From positions 62,001 through 126,000 of the forward strand of contig NZ_JACHHZ010000004.1 of NCBI RefSeq assembly GCF_014202975.1: a DNA stretch of 64,000 nt. The letters run 5' to 3'. Source of the DNA: Povalibacter uvarum. Its GTDB lineage: Bacteria; Pseudomonadota; Gammaproteobacteria; Steroidobacterales; Steroidobacteraceae. The translations under genes and the position numbers were made by a program. Numbering within the stretch: the first letter of the stretch is position 1; every line of letters begins with the position of its first letter. The notes beneath the pieces were generated by a model. That model was given only the letters and a program-made list of their open reading frames with translations. It ran no database searches and was not told where the DNA came from. This document shows, one piece after another, positions 24,351 to 30,844 of the stretch.

Positions 24351-25415
24351 ATGAATCGCGTACTCGCATTGCTGTTCGTCCTGTTCGCTGGCGTCACCGC
24401 CAGCGCGCAGCCGGCTTATCCTGTCGTCGATCCCGCCTACGTCATCGAATTTCCGCGTGATGAGGGGAGTCATCCGCGGTTCCGGACGGAATGGTGGTAT
24501 GTCACGGGGTGGCTCGAAACATCCGCCGGATCGCCGGTGGGGTTTCAGATCACGTTCTTCCGGACGCGACCCGGCACACAGGAAGGCAACCCGTCGCGGT
24601 TCGCCGCGAAGCAGGTGCTGTTTGCGCACGCTGCCTTGAGTGATCCGCGAACCGGAAAATTGCTTCGCGGAGAGCGTTCGGCGCGCGCGGGCTTTGGGCT
24701 CGCCGAGTCGAGGGAAGGGGATCTGGACGTCGTGCTCGACGAGTGGTCGCTGCGTCGCGTCGACGGCAGCGACTATCGCGCTGTGGCGATCGCTGAAGGC
24801 TTCTCGCTGCAGCTCGACCTGCGCGCTTCCGCGCAGCCGCTCCTGCACGGCAAAGCGGGCTTCAGTCAGAAGGGGCCGGAGACTTCGAACGCGAGTCACT
24901 ACTACAGCCTTCCGCAGCTCGAAGTGAAGGGCCAGATCGAGATCAGCGGTCGCAAGGAGGCGGTGCGTGGCCGGGCGTGGCTCGACCACGAATGGTCGAC
25001 CGCATTCCTCGATCCGCAGACCTACGGGTGGGACTGGATCGGCATCAATCTCGACGACGGCGGTGCGCTCATGGTGTCGCGCATGCGCGATCAGCACGGT
25101 GTGTCGCGCTGGGCGTTCGGCACTTTGCGAACGCCATCGGGGACGACGACGTTCGAGCCGCAGGAGATCGAGTGGCAGCCGCAGCGGCAATGGCGCTCAC
25201 CGCGCACGGGTATCGAATACCCGATCGAATGGGCAGTTCGCATCGGCGATCGCACGATTCGCCTGCAGCCGCTGATGGATGATCAGGAGAGCGATACGCG
25301 CGGCAGCACAGGGACGATCTACTGGGAGGGAGCAGTGACGGCTATGGAGGAGGGCCGAGCGATTGGACGGGGCTATCTGGAGCTGACGGGGTACGGGGAA
25401 AGGTTGAGGCTGTAA
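24351..25415 (+). CDS. Secreted lipocalin-like AttH/CrtC-family protein
   Basis: The product is 354 residues from the ATG at 24351, two bases after the permease stop. A signal peptide (RVLALLFVLFAGVTASA) is followed by the AttH/carotenoid-1,2-hydratase-like double beta-barrel: FRTEWWYVTGWLE, FQITFFRTR, SHYYSLPQLEVKGQIEI and the signature RGRAWLDHEWSTAFLDPQTYGWDWIGINLDDG. In AttEFGH clusters this protein acts with the ABC machine in the periplasm. The ligand is probably hydrophobic. The CrtC label is a family name only; no carotenoid genes are nearby. Confidence 0.88.
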   Translation: MNRVLALLFVLFAGVTASAQPAYPVVDPAYVIEFPRDEGSHPRFRTEWWYVTGWLETSAGSPVGFQITFFRTRPGTQEGNPSRFAAKQVLFAHAALSDPRTGKLLRGERSARAGFGLAESREGDLDVVLDEWSLRRVDGSDYRAVAIAEGFSLQLDLRASAQPLLHGKAGFSQKGPETSNASHYYSLPQLEVKGQIEISGRKEAVRGRAWLDHEWSTAFLDPQTYGWDWIGINLDDGGALMVSRMRDQHGVSRWAFGTLRTPSGTTTFEPQEIEWQPQRQWRSPRTGIEYPIEWAVRIGDRTIRLQPLMDDQESDTRGSTGTIYWEGAVTAMEEGRAIGRGYLELTGYGERLRL

Positions 25416-25421
25416 GACGAT

Positions 25422-25453
25422 GTGATGCGGTGATGAAGTCATCACCGCATCAC
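25422..25453. terminator. Bidirectional hairpin between convergent genes (GTGATGCGG element)
   Basis: GTGATGCGGTGATGA (25422-25436) pairs perfectly with TCATCACCGCATCAC (25439-25453) over 15 bp with a minimal loop. It lies between the stop of the lipocalin-like gene and the stop of the HiPIP gene, which converge. A terminator role for both strands is inferred; there is no clear T-run. The arms again consist of a short repeated word (GTGATG). Confidence 0.7.
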
Positions 25454-25462
25454 TGACTCATC

Positions 25463-25810
25463 TCATCCCACTTTCGCGCCCGGCTTCAACACCCATACCT
25501 TGCACCAGCCGTCCTTGTCGACGAGCTTGCCAGGGAACAGGTTGCAGGGACGCCATTCGTCCCCTTCCTTGCCGACGAGCTGCACGCAGTTGTGGCAGAA
25601 GCTGCCCGGCTTGTACTGCGGCACCTTGCTGGCGTCGACTTTCTTCGCGTCATGCACGTAACCCATCGCGACAGCGAGAGGATCCTTCTCATCCAGGTGG
25701 GGCGCGTCCGCTGCCTCTGCTTCGCGCACGAGTCCTGCGCAGGGAAGGGCAACGAGTCCGGCGATGGCGGACTTCAGCAGGGTGCGGCGATCAAGCGGTG
25801 AATCGCTCAT
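25463..25810 (-). CDS. High-potential iron-sulfur protein (HiPIP), Tat-exported
   Basis: The product is 115 residues from the ATG at 25810, preceded by AGAGG. A twin-arginine signal (DRRTLLKSAIAGLVALPCAGLVREAEA) ends near residue 33. The mature part of about 80 residues carries the four cluster ligands Cys72, Cys75 (FCHNC), Cys89 (WRPCNLFPGKLV) and Cys103 (GWCKVW) with HiPIP spacing. HiPIPs are soluble periplasmic electron carriers between respiratory complexes and terminal oxidases or photosynthetic centres. No photosynthesis genes are seen, so a respiratory role is likely. It appears monocistronic. Confidence 0.93.
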   Translation of the reverse strand: MSDSPLDRRTLLKSAIAGLVALPCAGLVREAEAADAPHLDEKDPLAVAMGYVHDAKKVDASKVPQYKPGSFCHNCVQLVGKEGDEWRPCNLFPGKLVDKDGWCKVWVLKPGAKVG

Positions 25811-25961
25811 GACGAAACCTCTTTTGAGCTGGCGGATGGCTGGCTGCCGCGATTCTAGCCCGCCTCGCGACGATTGTTGGTACGCGTCATGCGCACGTAA
25901 GACAAACTTTGCACCGCAGCTGCGAGTGATTTTCACTTCAGGTCCCGGCTTCGCGAAGACG

Positions 25962-26099
25962 GAAGATTTCCACGGGGAGCACGGGGCGACCACCGGGGAT
26001 TGGAAAAAATGACGTCCGCGTGGGTGCGGCGTGTGCAGTGAGTGTTTCAGAACTCGCATGGGCCGCGTGTTCGCCCCGTGCTCCCCGTGGAAAATCTTC
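25962..26099. repeat. Intergenic inverted repeat, CCCCGTGG family, copy 2
   Basis: The arms 25962-25989 (GAAGATTTCCACGGGGAGC then ACGGGGCGA) and 26071-26099 are complementary over 27-28 bp with a single one-base indel. About 80 bp lies between them. It sits between HiPIP and rraA, both on the minus strand, and makes up about half of the 297 bp gap; nothing else recognisable is in that gap apart from the presumed HiPIP promoter. Confidence 0.85.
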
Positions 26100-26107
26100 T
26101 CTCCTCC

Positions 26108-26587
26108 TCAGACCAGCGACCGTCTGGCGACGATGATTCCGTCCTCATCCGCGTATACCCACTCTCCCGGGCGGAACGTCGCTCCGGCAAACCGCACGAC
26201 GAGATCGCGCTGGCCTTCGCCGCGCTTGTCGGTCTTCATGGGGAGCGTGCCCAGTGCGTGCACGCCGAGCGGCATCTGGGCGATGGCCGCCGAATCGCGG
26301 ATGCAGCCGAAGATGATGACGCCGCTCCAGCCCTGATCGACAGCGCTCTGCGCGAGCATGTCGCCCAACACTGCCCGACGCATTGAACCGCCTGCATCGA
26401 CGACCAGCACGCGGCCGTCGCCAGGTTCCTTCACAAGCTCACGGACGCGCGAGTTGTCTTCGAAGCACTTGATGGTGGCGATGCGACCCGCGAACCGCGC
26501 ACGGCCGCCATAGCTGCGAAAGAGCGGCTCGCAGACTTCGATGTCGTCGCTGAACTGGTCGCAGAGGTCGGCGGTTCGAAAGTCCAT
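26108..26587 (-). CDS. rraA: Regulator of ribonuclease E activity A (RraA family)
   Basis: The product is 159 residues from the ATG at 26587, matching the E. coli RraA length of 161. It begins FRTADLCDQFSDDIEVCEPLFRSYGGRARFAG, with the core RVLVVDAGGSMRRAVLGDMLAQSA, GWSGVIIFGCIRDS and ALGTLPMKTDKRGEGQRD. RraA trimers bind RNase E and inhibit RNA decay. Members of this fold also include oxaloacetate decarboxylase/HMG aldolases, which carry an R-D metal-site pair; CIRDSAAI here keeps Arg-Asp, so an aldolase activity cannot be excluded. A longer in-frame GTG/ATG start exists but adds an unlikely basic leader. Confidence 0.88.
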   Translation of the reverse strand: MDFRTADLCDQFSDDIEVCEPLFRSYGGRARFAGRIATIKCFEDNSRVRELVKEPGDGRVLVVDAGGSMRRAVLGDMLAQSAVDQGWSGVIIFGCIRDSAAIAQMPLGVHALGTLPMKTDKRGEGQRDLVVRFAGATFRPGEWVYADEDGIIVARRSLV

Positions 26588-26631
26588 GGCAAGCGCTCGC
26601 TGTAAAAGGGACGGGCGAGTTTGCCGGACAG

Positions 26632-26645
26632 GGCCGCGCGCGGCC
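26632..26645. repeat. GC palindrome upstream of rraA
   Basis: GGCCGCGCGCGGCC is a perfect 14 bp palindrome 45 bp upstream of the rraA start, in the 130 bp rraA/SPOR-gene junction. It could terminate transcripts from the SPOR gene (on the minus strand) or bind a regulator. No T-run follows. Confidence 0.4.
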
Positions 26646-26717
26646 AAGCGCACGACGCGAAGTCGATGGAAGCTTCTGCAGTGAGGAAGCCCGAGGCCGA
26701 GGGCCCCGGGAGTTCGA

Positions 26718-28769
26718 TTACTTCGTCAGCTTGCCGACGAGGCGCGACAGCAGCGAGTCGTTCTTCGGCAGCTTGCGGATCGCGCTTTCCGACAGATGCA
26801 CATCGCGTGCTTCGTCGAGCAGCTGTTCATTCAGGCTCTTCTTGGGCTGCAGCGCCTTGTGCCTGCCCGTCGCCGAAGTCTTGCTCAGCGGCGGCGAACG
26901 CTTCGTTGCCGGCGCGCCGTTCTTTGCAGCGGGCTTGAGCGCCTTGTGCTTGCCGCTCGCATCCACTCTGAATGATCCCGTTGCGTTCGGCTTGAACGAA
27001 CCGGTGGCATTCGGGTTGAACGCGCCGGTCCCGTTGGGATTGAACGAGCCCGTGGCGTTCGGATTGAACGCGCCGGTCGGGCTGCGATCGGTGACTTCCA
27101 TCGTAACCGTCGGAATGTTGGGCTTGCGATCGCGGGCCTGGGTGAGCTCGATGATCTTGCCTTCGTTCTTGGATGCAGCGACGGCTGTGGCCTTCGGCGC
27201 GGGCGCATCTTTGAAACGCGACTGCTCCGCTGCGCTGATGCGAATGACTGTGGGCGAGGGGAAGAACGTACGCAGGTAGCCGGTGACAGCCTCAGCGGAG
27301 ACTTCCTCGCGGAAGAAGCCCAGGCGCAGCGAGTAAACGATCTTGCCGCTGCCGGCGTTGGCGATCGAGTAGACGCGATACGCCTCGAAGATGTCGAGGT
27401 GCGGCATCGCATCGAGATTCACGGGGCGCTCGGAGACGACGAGCTGGATGGAGAACCACTTCTCCTGCGAGTCGTCGTTCAATTCGGCGCTCGTGAGTGC
27501 ACGAATGGTCTGCGTGCTGTCGAGCTCTGGCGTAGGTCCGTTGCGGTTCGCCGACGCAGCGATCGCTGGCGCGGCGGGGCGCTTCTCCGGAACGCTCGGA
27601 GCAGCCGCCGGAGTCTTTGCGACTGCGGGCGTGACGGGTGCCGTGGGAGCAGCAGCCTTGCGAGGTGCTTCCTTTGCCGCAGCGGGAGTTGTCTTCTGGG
27701 GCGCGGGTGCCGGTGCCTTGGCGGCAGCGGGTCCAGGCTGAATGCCCGTCGATTCCAGGCTCAGCGACACGGAAGGAATCTCGACGCCCTTGCCGACGTG
27801 GAACGGTTGAGCGGGACCGGCGGCAGGCGTGGGCGCAGCGGGCTTCGCGGGCTCTGGGTCAGAGAGCGTGAATGCGATTGGAGTCTCCGGCGCCTTCAGT
27901 GCCGGCTTCTTCGCTTCCGGTGCCGGAGCGGCAGGCTTGGCCGGCGTCTGCGCGGGCGTTGCCTTGATGACTGCATCCGTCTTGGTGACGGCGATGACTC
28001 GAGCAGCCGGCTTCGGCGCCTGGAGCGCAGGCGGATCCCACGACAGTTCGATTGCGGCGAGATCGTCGGCAGGCGAAGAAGCTTTCGCTGGCGACGCCGT
28101 TCCTTTCGCAGCCGCGGGTTCGTCGAGCCACTCCATTTCCATCTCGACGACCGGTGTCGGCGCGGGTGGTGCGGGAGGAGGCGCGGCCTTGACCGGCGCC
28201 GCCGCAACAGGAGCGGGAGCGGGCTTCGGTGCGGGAGCAGCGGCAGCAGCAGGCTTCACAGGCGCTGGCGTAGGCGCAACCACGGCAGCGGGCTTCGCGG
28301 GCGTCGGAGCCGGCGCAGGCGGTGCGGGCTTGACGACGACGGGCTTCGGCGCAGCCGCGGGTTTCTCGGCGAGACCGACCGGTCGCTTCCACGTCGCCGT
28401 GGTTTCGGTGTCCGGCAGGAATCCGCGAGCGAAGCGGCGATCGTCATCCGACAAGCACGCGACGAAAGCAGTCGGATAGTTGTCGCGTACTGCAGCGAGT
28501 ACGCGTTCCGCGTCAGCCTCGCTCGTGAAAAAACCCAGGCGCAGGCGATGGCGTGTGCGGCCGTCCTCGGAGCGGGCGACCTGATAGAGCTTGTACGTTT
28601 CGAAACCGGGGATGGTCTTGCCGTTGGTCTGGACGGGCGCGATCGAAGCGCACAAGTTGATCACGAAGAGGGAAGTGGCGGGCGTTGCGGATGCAACCGG
28701 CGCGAGCAACGGATCGGCGAATGCCGCGCCATTGCGCCCCACGAAGACCTTGCTGGTGTTCTCTTCCAC
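26718..28769 (-). CDS. SPOR-domain protein with Ala/Pro-rich linker and octapeptide repeats
   Basis: The product is 683 residues from a GTG at 28769, chosen because GGGGAAG precedes it. The N-terminal module (about 30-125; LFVINLCASIAPVQ...YKLYQV...RHRLRLGFFTSEADAERVL) and a module near 430-520 (FSIQLVVSERPVNL...YRVYSI...VYSLRLGFFREEVSAEAV) both look like SPOR domains, which bind peptidoglycan stripped of stem peptides at division sites. They flank about 300 residues of Ala/Pro/Lys-rich low complexity. Near the C-terminus are five octapeptide repeats (TGSFNPNA type, about 565-604) and two KHKAL/RHKAL motifs. No signal peptide or clear transmembrane helix was seen, so a cytoplasmic location is possible. 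The long leader carries a cyclic-di-GMP-I riboswitch. Confidence 0.75.
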   Translation of the reverse strand: MEENTSKVFVGRNGAAFADPLLAPVASATPATSLFVINLCASIAPVQTNGKTIPGFETYKLYQVARSEDGRTRHRLRLGFFTSEADAERVLAAVRDNYPTAFVACLSDDDRRFARGFLPDTETTATWKRPVGLAEKPAAAPKPVVVKPAPPAPAPTPAKPAAVVAPTPAPVKPAAAAAPAPKPAPAPVAAAPVKAAPPPAPPAPTPVVEMEMEWLDEPAAAKGTASPAKASSPADDLAAIELSWDPPALQAPKPAARVIAVTKTDAVIKATPAQTPAKPAAPAPEAKKPALKAPETPIAFTLSDPEPAKPAAPTPAAGPAQPFHVGKGVEIPSVSLSLESTGIQPGPAAAKAPAPAPQKTTPAAAKEAPRKAAAPTAPVTPAVAKTPAAAPSVPEKRPAAPAIAASANRNGPTPELDSTQTIRALTSAELNDDSQEKWFSIQLVVSERPVNLDAMPHLDIFEAYRVYSIANAGSGKIVYSLRLGFFREEVSAEAVTGYLRTFFPSPTVIRISAAEQSRFKDAPAPKATAVAASKNEGKIIELTQARDRKPNIPTVTMEVTDRSPTGAFNPNATGSFNPNGTGAFNPNATGSFKPNATGSFRVDASGKHKALKPAAKNGAPATKRSPPLSKTSATGRHKALQPKKSLNEQLLDEARDVHLSESAIRKLPKNDSLLSRLVGKLTK
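26958..27077 (-). repeat. Five tandem 24 bp units encoding TG(A/S)FxPNx octapeptides
   Basis: Five in-register 24 bp repeats within the SPOR-protein gene encode TGAFNPNA, TGSFNPNG, TGAFNPNA, TGSFKPNA and TGSFRVDA. They are coding repeats rather than a CRISPR: there are no spacers and the unit length equals eight codons. Copy number may vary between strains. Confidence 0.8.
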
Positions 28770-28886
28770 TTGTTCTTCCCCAACGCAATGCAGCCAGACC
28801 GCAGGCAGCTACGGTCACAAGCGAGAGTCATTCCGGCGGGGGAGAGTGCGTGTATGCGCTTACACACTCATGGTGTCACGTCAGCG

Positions 28887-28910
28887 CGCCCGAGATTTTT
28901 TTTTCGGGCG
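28887..28910. repeat. Hairpin with poly-T/A loop in the SPOR-gene leader
   Basis: CGCCCGA (28887-28893) and TCGGGCG (28904-28910) form a 7 bp stem whose 10-nt loop is almost entirely T (plus strand) or A (the transcript of the SPOR gene). It lies between the riboswitch aptamer and the gene start. The run is in the loop, not after the stem, so it is not a standard terminator on either strand. Confidence 0.5.
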
Positions 28911-28963
28911 AGGACGATGAAGAAACGGATTCTCACCGACTCGACCGATTGCGTCGCTGATTC

Positions 28964-28984
28964 AACCGCATTCGTCCTGCGGTT
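28964..28984 (-). promoter_or_regulatory. Hairpin at the 3' edge of the riboswitch aptamer
   Basis: AACCGCA (minus strand, from 28984) pairs with TGCGGTT (to 28964), a perfect 7 bp stem starting just where the aptamer ends. It may be part of the expression platform, competing with or stacking on aptamer helix P1. This is inference from position; no U-run follows. Confidence 0.4.
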
Positions 28985-29075
28985 CGTGGCAACCCCGCTG
29001 TCTTGGGAAATGACTTCCGTTAGACCGGTAGTTTTGCGTCCTCGCCTTTCGGCGAGTTTGCCCTTGGCACAGATC
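28981..29075 (-). promoter_or_regulatory. Cyclic-di-GMP-I (GEMM-I) riboswitch aptamer
   Basis: Read on the minus strand, this stretch contains the diagnostic GEMM-I pieces in order. GGGCAAAC is followed by a P2 helix CUCGCC-GAAA-GGCGAG with its GNRA tetraloop, then GACGCAAAAC, CCGGUCUAACGG, a P3 hairpin (GGAAGUCAUUUCC), AAGAC and the conserved AGCGGGGUUGCC. GGCAA at the 5' side pairs with UUGCC at the 3' side to close P1. The layout matches the Vibrio cholerae Vc2 aptamer closely. It binds the second messenger c-di-GMP. It lies in the leader of the SPOR-domain gene (start 28769), leaving about 210 nt for an expression platform; ON or OFF polarity cannot be read. Confidence 0.92.
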
Positions 29076-29076
29076 A

Positions 29077-29106
29077 ATTCTTTGGCAGCGCGGCGGGATA
29101 AGTCAA
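29077..29106 (-). promoter_or_regulatory. Predicted sigma-70 promoter of the riboswitch transcript
   Basis: On the minus strand, TTGACT (29106-29101) is followed after 18 bp by AAGAAT (29082-29077). The implied start site at about 29070 is right at the 5' edge of the c-di-GMP aptamer, which supports the assignment. The -10 matches consensus at four of six positions. Confidence 0.5.
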
Positions 29107-29281
29107 GCGTTCAAGTCGGCTTCAGCAGACACGTAATGTTGCGACAGTGGCGCGGCTAAGTTGTTAATGGGGTTATGTCTTATCAAGAAAACGAAGCGGT
29201 GACCGAGTGATGATGTGATGACGCCAGAAGGAGACATATTCCGCTGTGATCACTTCGATCGAGTGATCGCGTGACGAGGCC

Positions 29282-29623
29282 TCAGACAGCCATTCGTGTC
29301 CACGCTTCGCGCGTGGCGCTCGCGGGTTCACCGGCCATGATGCGTGGCGCGAGCTGCGAAACGATGTGGACCTGGGCGGCATCGGAAAGACCGAGCGCGC
29401 GGAGGGCGCCTTCGAGACCATCGATCAATTGCCGACGATCCGCCTCGGCCGGGCAGGAGTCGCGCGCGAGAGAGGCGAGCTCGTCACCGACGCTCTGGAT
29501 CGTCTCGGCGATCGAGGGCGCGAATTCGCTGAGGTCGCCACGCAACCGCGCGGCGAACCGGAACGAGTTGTAGGCGCAGACATAGGCGCGATTACGCAGC
29601 TTCAAGTTCCTGAGCAACCCCAT
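29282..29623 (-). CDS. Conserved hypothetical protein, helical, about 113 aa
   Basis: The product is 113 residues from an ATG at 29623 with an excellent ribosome site (GGAGG, six bases upstream), so it is very likely expressed. It starts with a basic segment (LLRNLKLRNRAYVCAYNSFRFAARLRGDL) and continues with predicted amphipathic helices (FAPSIAETIQSVGDELASLARD, LIDGLEGALRALGLSDAAQVHIVSQLAPRIMAG). No signal peptide and no recognised domain. The next gene on this strand is the riboswitch-controlled SPOR gene 512 bp away, so they are probably separate units. Confidence 0.65.
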   Translation of the reverse strand: MGLLRNLKLRNRAYVCAYNSFRFAARLRGDLSEFAPSIAETIQSVGDELASLARDSCPAEADRRQLIDGLEGALRALGLSDAAQVHIVSQLAPRIMAGEPASATREAWTRMAV

Positions 29624-29863
29624 GTACGCCTCCGCCAGTGGCCCTCGTGGACCCGATGGGGGAGAAAGTGTGGAGTGCGTCGCTCTCAGCGTGGTGTGCG
29701 CTACGTCTCAAAAGACGGGCGCTTCCGGCTGTTGCGCGAGCACGTCATTGCCAATCAAGTACCTGCGCGAGAAGAATTTTTTTCACGTTCCCGCCGGTAA
29801 AAAACGCATTGACTTTGTCCCCGGCACGACTGCCTGGCCGGGCGTTTCGAAACCTCGTATTTT

Positions 29864-30163
29864 TCAGGCCCGGCCCACGTTGCGGTCGGTCGGCGAATGA
29901 AAGTACTCGCTCTCGGCGGCGAACTGCTTCATCAGCTTGCGCAACTCCTCGAGCCTTCCTTCCGCCGTGCTGATCGGCAGGCATTCTTCGCACTCGGGGT
30001 CCGAACACGGCTGACGGGAGTAGAGCCAATACTGGACGGCCCCCGCAAGCAATCCATCGGCAATATCCCAGATGTCGGCCTTCTGGTCGGTATCGGCGAT
30101 GCGGTTCCCGAGGTCCACGGCCTTGCCGAAGGCTTCAGAGAACGGGTTGTCGGTTTCCTGCAT
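29864..30163 (-). CDS. Conserved hypothetical protein with CxxxxCxxC motif
   Basis: The product is 99 residues from an ATG at 30163. The acidic N-terminal half (FGKAVDLGNRIADTDQKADIWDIADGLLAGAVQYWLYSRQ) looks helical. A Cys cluster follows (PCSDPECEECLP; Cys53, Cys58, Cys61), then a helical tail (AEGRLEELRKLMKQFAAESEY). Three closely spaced Cys could bind zinc or a metal cofactor, although a fourth ligand is not obvious. No family recognised. It stands alone between a minus-strand hypothetical gene and a divergent plus-strand gene. Confidence 0.6.
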   Translation of the reverse strand: MQETDNPFSEAFGKAVDLGNRIADTDQKADIWDIADGLLAGAVQYWLYSRQPCSDPECEECLPISTAEGRLEELRKLMKQFAAESEYFHSPTDRNVGRA

Positions 30164-30298
30164 GACACGTCGGGGACAAAAGAAACGGGTCTGTATTGTA
30201 ACCAGCCGGTCCCCGGTTGAAGAGCAGCAACTTGCCTTGATGTAGGGGTAAGGGGCTGCTTCAATGCCCCGCCAACTGACATAACTTTCGAGGATCTC

Positions 30299-30691
30299 AT
30301 GGCCGACGAACGCGACGACGCGCAGATGGATGCCGATGCGCTGTACCGGGAAGAAATGTTTACGGATCGCCGCGTTGGAGCCCTGCGCCGCCTCACCCCG
30401 GTTAAGCGCGACGGTTCGCCGGATACTGCCCGTCCGACGCTGTTCATCGGGCAGGCCGAGATCATGACCAACATGGGACCTGTCCCCCTGAGCTTCGAAT
30501 TGCCGGGTGAAACGCTCGACAAGGCCGTGGAAGGGTTCGGGGCCGCCGCGAATGCAGCAATCGAGCGAACGGTGCAGCAGATCCAGGAAATGCGCCGCCA
30601 GCAGGCTTCGCAGCTCGTCGTGCCCCAGGGCGGACTCCCCCCGAACATGGCCGGCGGTCCGCGCGGCGGCGGGAAGATTCAGTTCCCGTAG
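30299..30691 (+). CDS. Conserved cytoplasmic hypothetical protein, about 130 aa
   Basis: The product is 130 residues from an ATG at 30299, with GAGGATCTC as ribosome site. Acidic start (ADERDDAQMDADALYREEMFTDRRVGALRRLTPV), a central strand-rich core (RPTLFIGQAEIMTNMGPVPLSFELPGETLDKAVEGFGAAANAAIERTVQQIQEMRRQQASQ) and a Gly/Pro-rich tail ending KIQFP. No signal peptide or membrane segment. Similar small proteins occur in other gammaproteobacteria, to my recollection without known function. The Anbu cluster follows 150 bp later on the same strand, so co-transcription is possible but unproven. Confidence 0.65.
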   Translation: MADERDDAQMDADALYREEMFTDRRVGALRRLTPVKRDGSPDTARPTLFIGQAEIMTNMGPVPLSFELPGETLDKAVEGFGAAANAAIERTVQQIQEMRRQQASQLVVPQGGLPPNMAGGPRGGGKIQFP

Positions 30692-30844
30692 TCAAAACCT
30701 CTGCACCAATATCGTGCCGCCCCGCCCTCATCCGGGGCGACGCGATGACCTCCGGCGGCGCTGCCGTGCTGAAAATGCACTGATTTCTCGCTGGCACGCT
30801 TTTCGCTCCCTCCGGTTTCGTTGCCTTGAGAACCGGGATCGGGG

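Noticed and set aside
26958-27077. CRISPR-like short repeats
   Set aside because: The units are directly adjacent 24 bp coding repeats with no spacers; they encode octapeptides.
28887-28910. Hairpin with T-run as an intrinsic terminator
   Set aside because: The T-run lies in the loop instead of after the stem on both strands.
28868-29077. 69-codon minus-strand frame over the riboswitch
   Set aside because: It is a chance reading frame through the conserved RNA structure; the conserved elements follow the GEMM-I RNA consensus, not codons.
27399-29159. 586-codon plus-strand frame opposite the SPOR-domain gene
   Set aside because: Arg/Gly/Ser-rich antisense translation of the Ala/Pro-rich linker, running through the riboswitch; no domain or ribosome site.
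28918-29159. 80-codon plus-strand frame starting MKKRIL
   Set aside because: It lies antisense to the riboswitch leader, has no recognisable domain and only a weak ribosome site.
29820-29850. CCCGGC...GCCGGG hairpin downstream of the Cys-motif hypothetical gene
   Set aside because: The stem is only 6 bp and has no U-run on the minus strand, so it was not annotated as a terminator.
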